DNA of 64,000 bases, taken from Hirsutella rhossiliensis (taxonomy: Eukaryota; Ascomycota; Sordariomycetes; Hypocreales; Ophiocordycipitaceae). The notes under the pieces are model-generated. The model was not told the DNA's origin and did not search any database. It saw nothing but the letters and a program-made list of their open reading frames with translations. Below, in pieces: positions 43,754 to 53,671 of this stretch. The first letter of the stretch is position 1. Every line of letters begins with the position of its first letter. The stretch is taken from positions 248,001 through 312,000 of the forward strand of contig NW_025408688.1 of assembly GCF_020360975.1 (NCBI RefSeq). The letters run 5' to 3'. Made by a program: the position numbers and the translations under genes.

Positions 43754-45187
43754 ATGTCTTCGTCTCCGTCGGCGGACAGCTCTGCCCCGCACCTCCGCAA
43801 GCCCCTTGCCACTAGCAAGGGCGCGGGCGGCGACATGTCCATGATGTTCTTCGCCCAGCCCGACTGCCCCGCGAGGTTTGCCCATCAGGACGAGCACCGC
43901 ATCAGGGGCCTTAACGCCGAGGCCATCGCCCGAGTCCTCCTGCCGGTGCCCTCGTGGCTGCTAGAGTCGGAGTATGCACCCCTCCGGGCCGAGGGCGACG
44001 ATCTAGGGCCCTCCCTCTTCTTTAGTCTAAACCTCTCCATCTACGGCCAGCCGGTCGTCGATACCGACTGGTCCGAGCAGTGGTTCTTTATGAGCGGCCG
44101 CGTTCACCCCTACGCCCTCTCCTGGGAGGTGGAGCGCCGCGACGGCCTCGAGGCCGGCCCGGACGATGCTATTCTCTACACCGTGCCCGCCCTTATCGTC
44201 CGCGACCAAGGTTACCAGCCGTGGGCCCCCCTCCCCTTTTCATTGTAATGCGCCTCCTCACCCACCGCCCCGCTGACTTTGCCCCCTAGCGTCCTGCCGC
44301 GCTCCTTGGCCTCTAGCGGCCAGTTCCCGTCTACGCCTCCCGTTGTCTCCTTCCATGGCGTCGTAGCCGGGCCCGGCCTCGACCTCCTGCGTCGAGACTT
44401 CCTGCCCGGTCTCGGGCCCGACCAGCTCCGCTGCTGCGGCTTCGTCCGGCTCACGACCTACATCGCCCTGGCCTGCCGGACAGGATTCCATTCAGGGCTA
44501 CCACCCCTTCGAGGTCTTTGTTATCTTTCCGTCTACGTTAACCCTTGGGCCGTGCTATGCAAGAAAATCGCCGAAAAGTCTAACTCTTCCTTCCTGCCCG
44601 GCGTCCCCTTTACCTGCACCGGAAAGGTCGTCGGCCTTCTCGACCACCGCGTTATGCTCTCCCCCCCGGGCTCAGAGCGCGATTACGTCTTTATCATCGT
44701 CCCGGACAGCTGGACCTTTGTCGATAGGCCCTCGGCCGCCGCCGCCGCCTCGGCTTCCCCCCTCGCTACGCCCCTTAGGCGCCAGACCCCATCCGCCTCC
44801 TCTACCTTCGATTCCGTCCGCGCCGCCTTGTACTCCGTTGCTGCGCCGGCCTCGGCCGCATCGGTCCCCCCTTCCTCGGCGTCGGCCCCGATCGCCCTCG
44901 ACCCCGTCACGCCGCCTCCTAAGCGCTCCCACCCGGCCCTTGCCGATACGCCCATGAAGAGGGCGCGCTTGCTGCAGCTGCAGCATTCGCCGCCTTCCTC
45001 GTCATCGAACACCGTCGGCTCCGCCGCCCCCTCCTCCTCTCCCCCGTCAGCTGCTTCTTCGTCTCGACCAGACGGCGCCCCGCCCGCTCCCGCTCCGACG
45101 GCCAGCCCGGGTTGCCCTCTCGACTCTATCATAGCGAGCACCTCCGACCCGCCCGCTCGCCCTCTCCGCTATCGCATGCAGAAATAA
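43754..45187 (+). CDS. Two-exon protein, 462 aa, OB-fold-like region, intact
   Basis: The ATG at 43754 (context CTCGCCATGTC) opens an exon to 44244. A 45-bp intron (44245-44289, GTAATG...CCCCCTAG with CTGAC before the acceptor) restores the frame to the stop at 45187. The N-terminal half is globular (FFAQPDCPARFAHQDEH, PSWLLESEYAPL, SLFFSLNLSIYGQPVVD, EQWFFMSGRVHPYALSW). The middle reads FHGVVAGPGLDLLRRDFLPG, LCYLSVYVNPWAVLCKKI, then PFTCTGKVVGLLDHRVML and DYVFIIVPDSWTFV, an alternation of beta strands that looks like an OB fold (inference only). The last 160 residues are Ser/Pro/Ala-rich and probably disordered, with a basic PPPKRSHP. I do not recognise a characterised family. It lies in the GC-rich island beside a Helitron N-terminal region. 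OB-fold (RPA-like) partners are known in some plant Helitrons, which makes a transposon-accessory role conceivable but unproven. Confidence 0.65.
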
Positions 45188-45865
45188 GTTGCCTGCTATA
45201 AACCCGTCGCTCTCTTACGCCTCCTGCCTGTACTAAAATGAACCGTTTCCCTTTCGGGATGCTATTCCTAACGCAACTTGTCGCTTCAAAATTACTATTA
45301 ATCTACACATTACAATGTTTGTCCCTTTGTTAAAGGGACAGCTTTCGCTAACGAACCCGTTTCTTACAAAGTGCCCGCCTCTAGACGTTCTCCGTTATCT
45401 CGTTTATGTCCTGAGCGTTGCGCCTCGTCCCTTCTCTTTCCCTTCCCTCCCTTTCCTCCTCTCTCTTGCCAGCTTGCCGCCGCACCTCTCGGCTGCGTTT
45501 AGCAGCGACGAGGGGGCTGTAGTTGCGCCTCGGCAAATGGCGTCTTTGTTGCGGAAGCCGACTCCGCTTCTCGCCTATCGGTCATTGCTCTACATGGAGG
45601 ATACGGTTTTCTACTGTAAAATCTTATATGCCGTTCCTTAGTTGTGCAAGCCATAGGGACGAGGGTCGCGGCGATGCTACTACTGTTAGACTCTCCGTTC
45701 AGACGGGTGGAGGCGGTCTTGCAGGCCCGTCGTCGACCTCGGTTGGCGTTCTGTCTCTTGAAGTCGGCGGTAGTTTCTACAAAGGCCGTTGCGGCGGTTA
45801 GCGGCCGTATGAGGCTGGCCGTAAGTCCGCCTCTGCGGCGTTGCTTGCTTCCTCTCCCTAGCTCC
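45188..45865. other. Between convergent genes, no gene called
   Basis: A 108-codon plus frame (45315-45641) and minus frames exist but lack motifs. The region separates the 3' ends of the plus-strand gene and the minus-strand MYND gene, so it holds their terminators. Confidence 0.45.
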
Positions 45866-46432
45866 CTAGCTTGCCTTTGGCTTGCATCCCTTCTTGTGCG
45901 CCTTCCAGTCCTCCTTTTGGTGTTGCCTGCTGCAGTACGCGACCGCCAGGCATCGGCTGCACCTCCTCGCCCCCGCCGTCTCTCCGCACACCCGGCAGAC
46001 CTTCCCCTCTGTGCTCTGCCGACCCTGCCCTTGCATTTGCTGTGCGCCCATGTTTCCGCCCGCCTGCCCCGTCTCTGCCATCGTGTCCTGCATTTCCTGC
46101 CTCGTCCTAATTTCGCATCCTTCTTTGCCGCAGAACGACGACACGACCACGAGCACAAACGGCCTCTCTGCGTGTAGGTACGATATCGGGCTCTGTAGAA
46201 TGTCCTTTGCGAGTCCGCCGCAGCTCGCAGCGCGCCCTGATGCCTTCCGACACGCTGCCTCGTGCTCCCGTAGGATCGGCCTTATCCACTGTAGGAACCG
46301 TGCGCTGGCTTCGTCGTTCGGCCTCGCCTGGCCTACCTGCGTCACGAGCGTCTTCGGGATGCTATGCTTGTACTTGAGCTCCGTGGCCCCGAATTCGCAC
46401 CAGAACTCCACGGAAACGTTGCAAGTGGCCAT
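45866..46432 (-). CDS. MYND-type zinc finger protein, 188 aa, intact
   Basis: The ATG at 46432 starts MATCNVSVEFWCEFGATELKY. The C-terminal MYND finger is complete: CRVCGETAGARRCSRC, then AVAYCSRQHQKEDWKAHKKGC, with all Cys/His positions of the domain present, at about residues 145-183. The N-terminal 110 residues (FLQWIRPILREHEAACRKA, DILQSPISYLHAERPFVLVV) are globular but not recognised. A Gln/Gly-rich linker (GGNMGAQQMQGQGRQ) precedes the finger. MYND fingers mediate protein-protein contacts, often with proline-rich partners; the Pro-rich repeat ORF at 41.8-42.9 kb in the same island is an interesting candidate (speculation). The gene is read towards the 462-aa gene (convergent). Confidence 0.8.
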   Translation of the reverse strand: MATCNVSVEFWCEFGATELKYKHSIPKTLVTQVGQARPNDEASARFLQWIRPILREHEAACRKASGRAASCGGLAKDILQSPISYLHAERPFVLVVVSSFCGKEGCEIRTRQEMQDTMAETGQAGGNMGAQQMQGQGRQSTEGKVCRVCGETAGARRCSRCLAVAYCSRQHQKEDWKAHKKGCKPKAS

Positions 46433-46725
46433 GCTGTAGTTGTTTTCCTAACTGCTCGATCGGTAGCTAGAGTAGACGCTTCTGCTCTCCTATTCGTGCC
46501 TTGGTGCCTCTCTTATACTCCCTTCCTCTCTCTTACCCCGCAACCGTTATCATCGCTGTATTTGCCTTCTTGCTTTTTCTCCCTCTTCCCGCTGCGGGAT
46601 GGTGCCCGAATGGCCAATTTATTTGCCTACCTTCTTGCATGCATTAGTTCCTGGCGCTACCGCCTGCTTGCGTTCTTTGCTCTCGCCCTCTGTCTTCGTC
46701 TTGTTTGTCTCAATCCTCAGTCTTC

Positions 46726-46845
46726 GTTCCTCAAGGCTTTTTGCGCAACCCATGAGGGGTTGCCTTACCTGTTCCTCAAGGCACAGGGTAAGACAGGGTA
46801 AGAAGAAGCCTTTCGTTCCTCAAGGCATAGTCAGCCTTCGGCTGA
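46726..46845. repeat. Edge of GC-rich island: three spaced motif copies and a palindrome
   Basis: GTTCCTCAAGGC occurs at 46726-46737, 46771-46782 and 46815-46826, spaced 44-45 bases apart. The last copy extends to CCTTTCGTTCCTCAAGGCA (46809-46827), the exact complement of the motif at 1191-1209 on the 5' side of the long Helitron. The palindrome TCAGCCTTCGGCTGA (46831-46845, stem of six bases) follows; its complement occurs at 39958-39972. For a minus-strand Helitron this is where the 5' end would be expected. Confidence 0.6.
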
Positions 46846-46964
46846 ATTAGCAACACTGAATTCGCGATTGAGATGGAGCGGCTCGACAGAAAGCCGCAAC
46901 CATCAGAAGACAACTGAGCTCTAACAAGCAACTGCACTAAGTTACTAACGCATCTCAGCTTCGG

Positions 46965-47204
46965 AACTGGCAGACCGCGCTTCAGCTGCTGTGAATAGGA
47001 TGCTGAACACTTGGAGAATTCGGCCTTCAAGCAGGCCTGTCATGGGACCAATGATAACGAGGCTGACCAGCAAACGATAAGACGACAATCTGTTGGGCTT
47101 GGGGAGTCAAGGAACAAACGTGCTGAACTGTACTCTAGACTGTGTAAAGGCCTTATAGGGACCTCCCTCCGGGCGAAATAAATCCTACCTACCTACCTAC
47201 CCGA
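46965..47204 (+). mobile_element. LINE 3'-end fragment with (CCTA)n tail
   Basis: It aligns with 12985-13195 at GACCGCGCTTCAGCTGCTG, GCTGAACACTTGGAGAA and TTCAAGCAGGCCTGTCA, and at the tail CCTCCGGGCGAAATAAATCC. It ends in a short ACCT repeat (about 47188-47204). It has no coding region; it is a severely 5'-truncated LINE insertion. Confidence 0.7.
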
Positions 47205-49054
47205 CATTCTGGACTTAAGCGTTGAGCCTAAGTGAAGGAAGATTAGCAGACGAATTGGTGGAAAGAAGGCAAAAGGAGTAACGCACACCAGGATTATAAA
47301 CCTGACGGCAGGGGAGACATTTCCTAGTGCGCTAAGACGGGTCAATGAGATGAATGAATTGATCGTCTTGCTTGAGCCCTTCCAACTTCTAGAACGGTTT
47401 CGGAACTTCTTTCTCCACAGGGTCACCCGTCGGCTGACCACAGATCCGAGAATTAGTGCGAACCGGGACGTTTACGCGGCGTGACAAGCGCAAGTGGAGA
47501 GCGTGAGACAACACTGACGGGTTCCGTCAAAAGATCACGTACTTCCGAAACAGAGCATCAAGAGACGAGAGATGGGCGAAGAAGGTCAGCTACAAGTCCG
47601 AAGGCATTTAGTGTGGTGCCCTATCTAGACTTGAGTGCGCATCCACGCAAGCGCTACCCTGACATCTCTCTATCTTTCTTTGCTCGGGAGCACCGGCTGT
47701 GGTGCTGGCGGACGGTGAGAGTGTATAGCTGAAACTAGGGATGCGAATACCTGGCCTCCATGCGTGCCCCCATGTCCTGGGAGCAGACCGTGACTCGGCC
47801 CTTGCGCCTCTGAAACCTCTATGCCTCGGCCCGCTCGTCGGCCTCCTGGGGTCGTCTTGCCAGCGGCTCGCCGGCTTCCCCCGGGGCTAGCTGCCAGGGA
47901 AAGCGGAAATGCCTATACTGATGAAGAGAGGCCTTTGAATCGCGCGTCCTAGCGTGGAAAACTAGTAAACACCTCGGGGCTAAATTCTTGGTCTTGTTCC
48001 CCGTATGATCTACATGGATCCTGTCTAGTGCATTAAATTGACAGCTCTTCCCGCAGCTCCCGTCAAAATAGCTTTATGGTGATCACCAATGGTACGGAAG
48101 GTTCTTCCGAGGCTTGGGAAAAGGCGTAAGGCAGTGCCGATGCACGTAGCACGAGCCTGGCCTGGAGGATGTACCTGTCAGAGGCCTGGACTCTAGCAAT
48201 GGGGGCCGTGTTTCAGGAGGATGTGCTGCGGCCAGCCCGGTTCACCTTCGTTCATGCACCCAAGAGCTCCGATGGAGACCGCCGAACACTGTCTATGGAT
48301 TTCGTCCTCCTTTTCGGTGGATTACAGGCGCTGCGTTGGGGATCTGGCATGAGTCGTCTACATCCTCAAACTCATGAAAAGGCCTCAACATGGCCGCCAA
48401 CCCATGCCAGAAACCAATGGCCCATCAATGCCAGACTCCTGTGACCCGTGCCAGGAACCTGTCATGGACGTAGGCCAAGGCGAATGAGCATTGTGGATAT
48501 GAATCACTGGTGAAGCTGCCAGGCTGATTGCACATCGAAACCTGTTTCGCCGATGGGAGTTCTCTGTTAGCAATGATTCGGTCAGCGAATTGAGTGAATA
48601 CCATCTAGACCTGCTGCCATGCTTCATTCAATGTCTTCTGTGTGGCTGCCTCCCTTCTCACCGCGAGCGGCTCTGCTCCGCCTCCTTCCTCTGGTCTACT
48701 CCTCAATCTTGTCCGCCCCGTCAATCGTAGATAAGCTCGACACTGCTCTCGAGTCCCGAGTCAGGGCAACAAGTGCACGGGCTGACCCCCTAGTACCTCT
48801 ATTTGGAGTCGTAGCCGGTATATGAGTGGCCAGGGTGCCGCGGGGGAAAATCCATATTCATGTACGCGCTTTAGTCGGTGTCGGTCCGCCCGCGACCCTG
48901 ATGCGCGTTGATGAAACGTGTCGCACTCCGACCCGATTCTCTACTCCACTGTGTCCCCTAATAGCAATTCTCGCAGGGATAAAAAAATGGAAGGTAAGAG
49001 TCAATCTGTTCATCGTCGTCTATCTAAAATGAATGTGAGAAGTTCTGTCTTCTT
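47205..49054. other. Intergenic, no gene seen
   Basis: All frames are under 95 codons and none carries a recognisable motif. No similarity to other parts of the window was noticed over this 1.85 kb. Confidence 0.45.
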
Positions 49055-49165
49055 ATAGTCGTGTGGCTGCCTTGAGGTGGCGATGTCGCCACCTAGGCTG
49101 CTTATGTGACCTTGTTTTCTAGAAGGTTCAATGACACCGCTTAAGGCTTAACAATCGCGCGTTTC
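49055..49165 (-). repeat. Dispersed LTR-like repeat, copy C (short, inverted)
   Basis: It contains GGTGGCGATGTCGCCACC at 49076-49093, flanked by CTTATAG...GTGGCTGCCTTGA on one side and TCTAGAAGGTTCAATG on the other, matching copies D and E. It is a shorter fragment than the others. Confidence 0.7.
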
Positions 49166-49736
49166 ACCCAACATACGTATCCTGAATGCGACAGCAATCC
49201 TTTACTTTTGGATTCAACATTCCTTTTTCTCGTACTTCGCCACTATGCAAGCCACTTATATGCTTCTTCGTATTGACACTCTTTCAGCTCTCAAGCTGCA
49301 ATCTGCCCTCTTTAGGACCACCTCTTTCTCCCTTCTACAAATAAGGGTTCTCCTCCCGCACCTTTCTAGATAGGACAGACAGATTTCAATATATTCGGTG
49401 ACCCCTATTATTTGTGCTCAATTGTAGCAATCATCCACATTAACACTCAAGCTTCCGCAACTCCACACTGCAAGAAAACTGCTTGAACGCTGCCGCCAGC
49501 CTAGTGCTTGGGGCCCTCAGCCGGGCATGGTGCGCGAGGGCGTAGAGGGTTCGAAGTAACGGTCGTACAATGTATAGATCGTAATGTCTATTTGTCTTGT
49601 TCTATATCGTGTGAATCATTTCATGCCCGTCTCCAATGCCTCGTCCATTTGGGAGGGCCTTGCGTCTCCGGCGTTCGATTGTATCATGTCCCATGTCTAT
49701 AAGCAGCCTCGGTTCTAAAGCCCAATTTTTTTGGTT
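49166..49736. other. Intergenic, no gene seen
   Basis: No frame with recognisable features. It lies downstream of the minus-strand candidate gene that ends at 49737. Confidence 0.45.
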
Positions 49737-50336
49737 TCAGCCCCAATTTTCGTCATCCTCGTCCGCTTCCCACTCGTACTTGGAAGACTCGACGCGCTTC
49801 CGTGATTCGATCGCACCGAATCGTGGCCTTTGCTGGATCATGTTGCCTTGATTTTGTCTGGGGCTTATCGGTCGCGACTTTGGCGGCGGAGCCGTCATGA
49901 TTGGCGCCGAGATGTGGATGCACTGCATGGTTTCTTTTTCCTGTCGCTTCCGTGGCGAGAGTGCGGATAGGAAAGAGGATATTTTGGATTTGCATGTGGA
50001 CTGCGGATAGTCGAAGAAGTTAACAGACTCGTCTTCGGCCTGCACCAAGGGGTTTTCGAGGTAGTAGTCCCTGACCATATTGCCGGATCTGTCCGCCGAG
50101 AGTCTCCGTATTGTGAAGAGAGAGAGGCTTCAAAGTGTAGCGCGTCGTGTCAAGTTGCTGGCTATGCGGCCCTTGAAGCCTCGTGACGTCTTGTGTAGGT
50201 AGACGTCTGGTAGAGTGTATGTTGCCGAAGCAGAGGACAGGGCGCTGGGAGAAAACCGAGGAGCAAGGCTATTCGCTAAAAGAAGAAGTACGATACTGAT
50301 TGCAGATGGCTGATGGAGAAGACGAAAAGGAGGCAT
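49737..50336 (-). pseudogene. Possible secreted protein with one in-frame stop
   Basis: The ATG at 50336 opens a frame with a signal-peptide-like start (MPPFRLLHQPSAISIVLLLL, then ANSLAPRFSPSALSSA). It reads 68 codons to a TGA at 50130-50132 and continues in the same frame to a stop at 49737 (VRDYYLENPLVQAEDESVNF, KISSFLSALSPRKRQ, EWEADEDDENWG). With the TGA ignored the product would be about 199 residues. No family is recognised, and no intron removing the TGA is evident. It could be a decayed small secreted protein gene, or the two open stretches could be unrelated. Confidence 0.35.
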
Positions 50337-50874
50337 GGCCCTTTTTATACATGTGAATAAGCCTTCAGCAAGCTTTGGAGTTGACGTGCCTTGGCACACA
50401 TCACGAGGTCGAAATGGCCGGCAGGTTTCCGAAATGACTGGCAGGTTTCTGAAACGGCTATGCAAGTTAGAGGTCTAAATTCTGTTGGCATAGCCTCGGT
50501 CGGTCTGAAAATTATATTTGGACGACTAATGCCGTGCTGGTCTGTTGGCCAGAACGGTCTAGACGGGCTGCTAGGTCTAGTAGTCGGAGTGAGGTTTCAT
50601 GCGGGACCTGTGTGTGTGCAGGGTTGTAACGCTTACCGCAGACTGACGGCTGCCATGCTTGTCGGCGTAGCCAAGAAGGCGGAGTCGCCGCTCAGCTGCG
50701 CTGAAAGCACAGTCGTCGTGTTACCCACTTAGGATTCCAAAGGAGCTTATTCCGAAGGCGACTCGGCGAGTATCATCTTGACTCCTCCCCGCATGCCTTT
50801 CGAGTCGGTGGATAGTCTCTTTGAGTGCACCCAAGCCGGGCCGTGAGGCTCACGCAGGTCCTCTAGACGAGTAC
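50337..50874. other. Intergenic between candidate secreted protein and Myb pseudogene
   Basis: No gene supported. A short near-duplicate TGGCCGGCAGGTTTCCGAAA / TGACTGGCAGGTTTCTGAAA lies at about 50414-50455. A 113-codon plus frame has no motif. Confidence 0.4.
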
Positions 50875-52144
50875 CTAGTAGACGTCGCCGTGGTCTAGTA
50901 CCATCGAAGGCAGCATGCCCGGCCTAGGTATGGACGCTTGCGCGGCTATGGCCTCTCCGCGGATCGGCTGGCCAATGGGCATAGCGGATAGCGGCTGATA
51001 TCGCGAGTACATTGATCGAGGCGAGGGCGGCGTCAGATGGCGCGTAACCGTGTCCGGCGGCTGATAGTGGGTGCTGGGACGCGGCGTCACGTTCCTCCGC
51101 TCGCTCTCGACGTTGACGGCGGCGAGCGGAAAGGGAACGACGCCGGCTCGTCGAGCCATGTCTACCTCTCCGAGCTGCCAGTGTATGGCCTCGGCTGCTC
51201 GCCAGGGCACTGCGAGCTCCTCTGCCACCTTGCCCACATTTCGGGCTTAAACCTGTCACGCTTATGTCAGTATCCCACGGCATCAGTTAAGGTTAAGAAG
51301 CCTATTACTGGCGCTAAGTCCGGTGTCAGACATTTGGCTCCACATGGGTCACAGATGGCATCAGGCAATTGATGAGAATTATCTAAAGAACAAAGGAAAG
51401 GAAAAGGATTGGATGCACACATTCGTGCAACAATATATACCTCGATCATTGAGGCGAAGCCGCGGCGGAGCCGCGGCGTAGCAGTGGCAGTGGTCGGGTA
51501 TGAGGTTTCAGGAGCTGTGATACATGACACGGTCGTGATATGCGACATCCGGGGATGGGCTAAGAGAACGACTTACCTCTCGTAGAGCCTCGCAAGCTTG
51601 TTTTTGCGCTCATCGTCCCACTCGCTCCGTCGTTCGAGGTAGTTTGGTAGTGAAGGCGGCAACTTTATAGTGCTTCGCCCCGGCGGCCGCTTGGAAACAT
51701 CCTTCCACTTCATGCCACTCCCCCGAAGCTCGATAATGAGGGCGTCTTCTTCCGGGACCACTTGCTCTTCTTCTTGAACGGCTGGTCCGGAATCTGTGGG
51801 GGCATACCGCGACGCGAATTAGGCATTGAGGCAGTCGAGACAGCCGAGATGCCCCAGACCGGGGGCTGCCCATAGGCAGCTGGCGGCGCTATCGGCTGAG
51901 GCACGGAAACGGATCGGGGTTGCTGGGTATTGACGGAGGGCTTATTTAAGTGGGAAGACTTAAGGAGAGAGACGGTATTTACGTCGAGGAGATGCTGTCT
52001 GTCGCCGCGTCCGTTGGCAAGAGCCCCGGGGTCGCGAAGCAGACCAACGCCGTGGTGGGAGACGGTTGGGAAGGGCGACTCTGCCCGCGCCAGGCAGAGC
52101 AGACCCTGACTTTTGAGTCGGGCTAGCTCCACGACCGGGTGCAA
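50875..52144 (-). pseudogene. Myb/SANT-like fungal protein, frameshifted, enlarged intron
   Basis: The minus frame from about 52144 reads LLKSSHLNKPSVNTQQPRS and a Pro/Gln-rich linker to PPQIPDQPFKKKSKWS. A frame change near 51760 then gives PEEDALIIELRGSGMKWKDV and NYLERRSEWDDERKNKLARL, a single Myb/SANT-like domain of the KWSPEEDALI type common in ascomycetes. The second helix region is also shifted. A GT-AG intron spans 51253-51576 (GTAAGTCG...GTGACAG), giving LYER/FKPEMW. One base is missing at about 51230 before KVAEELAVPWRAAEAIHWQL. The C-terminal part reads to the stop at 50875 with GVVPFPLAAVNVESERRNV. It is probably a nuclear DNA-binding protein. The intron (324 bp) holds repeat sequence found elsewhere. 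Confidence 0.7.
51253..51576 (-). other. Enlarged intron carrying inserted repeat sequence
   Basis: The splice sites are canonical, but the intron is three to six times longer than others in the window. Positions 51324-51394 match 1038-1107 in inverted orientation, and GAAGCCGCGGCGGAGCCGCG near 51454 is a GC palindrome. This fits insertion of an unidentified element into an original short intron. Confidence 0.55.
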
Positions 52145-52448
52145 CGCTCGGCCTTAGCTGAGTCGCGAATAGAGACGAGCTGCGTTGCCTAAACGACGCA
52201 GTAGCAAGGCACAGGCCGTATCTGCCGCCGTATGGCGACGACGCAAAGGACAGGCGACAAATAACGGGGTCTTATTAGACAAGTCGAGGATGAAGGCTGC
52301 GAGACTGGAAGCTCGAGAGCAGAGTGGGCTCGGAAAGACAGTCGACAAAGAGCTATAATATCGCGGATGCTTATCGTCAAGGAGCTTTCTGGCAGCACGG
52401 GGTGAGGGAGGAGAGCAGGCAAGAGAGGAAGAGAAAACAAAAGTAAGG
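52145..52448. other. Intergenic, upstream of the Myb pseudogene
   Basis: No gene supported. It contains only short frames and lies next to repeat copy D, which may have removed part of the Myb gene's promoter. Confidence 0.4.
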
Positions 52449-52727
52449 TGTCTAGGGACGGTCAATGACCCCTATAGTCGTGTTTATGACGGCAAACAAC
52501 GATTTTTGATTGTTGCTGTCGGGGTTTATCATCCTCTCGCGAAGAGAGGATGCAAGTGATGAATTCATTAAGTTCCTTGTCCTTAGATTCTTCCTCTCTA
52601 ACAAAAAGTGACTTCTTATAGTTCCCTTCACCTGTGGCTGCCTTGTGGTGGCGATGTCGCCACCCAGGCCGCCTAGATGACGTTGCCATCTAGAAGGTTC
52701 GATACCACCGCTTACCAACGACATTAT
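52449..52727 (-). repeat. Dispersed LTR-like repeat, copy D (longest single copy, about 280 bp)
   Basis: Read on the minus strand it starts near TGTCGTTGGTAAGCGG and passes TATCGAACCTTCTAGATGG. It includes GGTGGCGACATCGCCACC (52647-52664), then CTATAAGAAGTCAC, and ends near CGTCCCTAGACA. The TG...CA limits fit an LTR, but the five bases on either side do not match, so a target duplication is not shown. Confidence 0.7.
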
Positions 52728-53044
52728 TCATCCTTCTCAGTCACCTTTGCTAGAGTCAGCCCGACTAGGTAACCTTCGGACCTAGATCGTTAACCCGTTT
52801 TCACGACACGTCCACCAGACTCCAGTGGGCGGAGATGAGGGATAGCGAGGAGCGGCAACGGGCAATTACGTCAAAAAAGGACGAAAGCCGGGTTCCTGCA
52901 ATCAGGCAGATCAGGTCGCAGCGGAAACAAGAGTGAGAAGTGATAGTGGTAGGGCAGGGTTCTTCTAGGTAAAAAAAGAGGCTTGGAAGAGCCGCTCCTG
53001 GGGGGGAGGGACCGCAGAGGAGAGAAGACGTCAGACAAAGAAAG

Positions 53045-53671
53045 TTAATGCCCGTATCTTATTTGGCACGCAAAGTACAGCAAGAAGGTATATACATACA
53101 TACAAATGGAAGTGGTATAAGGCCAGGCTAGGTAGGCATGGGGGTACCCAAGGCAGACAGGGGCCCAAAATGGGCGTTTTAGTAGGAAAGGAGTAAGAAG
53201 GGAAGGTGTGGGTTTGCAATATGTTCTCAATGTCGTGGTACTCGCGAGTCGTCCCGTCGCTATCGCAAATCGTATTGTCGCACGAACTGCCTCTATGTTG
53301 GGCGTCCATTTCGTGTCATCTGAAAGTGACTTCCCGCCTAAGTAGAACGAAAGGTCCCCTCGCCGCATCTCTGTGCACTGTATCATCTCGTGTCGGTGCG
53401 CTGCCCATTGCCTACACTGAAATAGGAGATGAGCAACTGTCTCTGGCGATTGTCCGCATGCGCATTGCTGCTCTCGCGAAGGAGAGAGCAAAAGTGGGCA
53501 TAAACGTGGATAAAGGGACTTTTTGAAGGTCGAGTATCGTACGATCAGATATTGTGTTTTTTTTTCGCTCTCTCCCCCGGTTCTCACGAAGAGAGCATGC
53601 AAGTGGGCATTGATTGTTTTAATAATAGGTATGTTCTTGTTGTCTTCCGTCGTCTCTTTTTTTTCTTGCAA
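53045..53671 (-). pseudogene. LINE ORF2 C-terminal fragment
   Basis: The minus frame carries ARLCPLL-type sequence, then CACGQSPETVAHLLFQCRQW and HEMIQCTEMRRGDLSFYLGG. This is the Cys/His motif and following helix at the C-terminus of Tad-type LINE reverse transcriptases. The last 70 codons (from about 53245 down) are probably not part of the protein. A direct repeat of the form GAAGAGAGCATGCAAGTGGG (about 53589 and a variant near 53475) lies within and beside it. The RT domain itself is absent. Confidence 0.65.

Noticed and set aside
44672..45141. Minus-strand ORFs of 104 and 152 codons rich in Gly/Arg
   Set aside because: They are complements of the Ser/Pro-rich tail of the 462-aa plus-strand gene in very GC-rich DNA.
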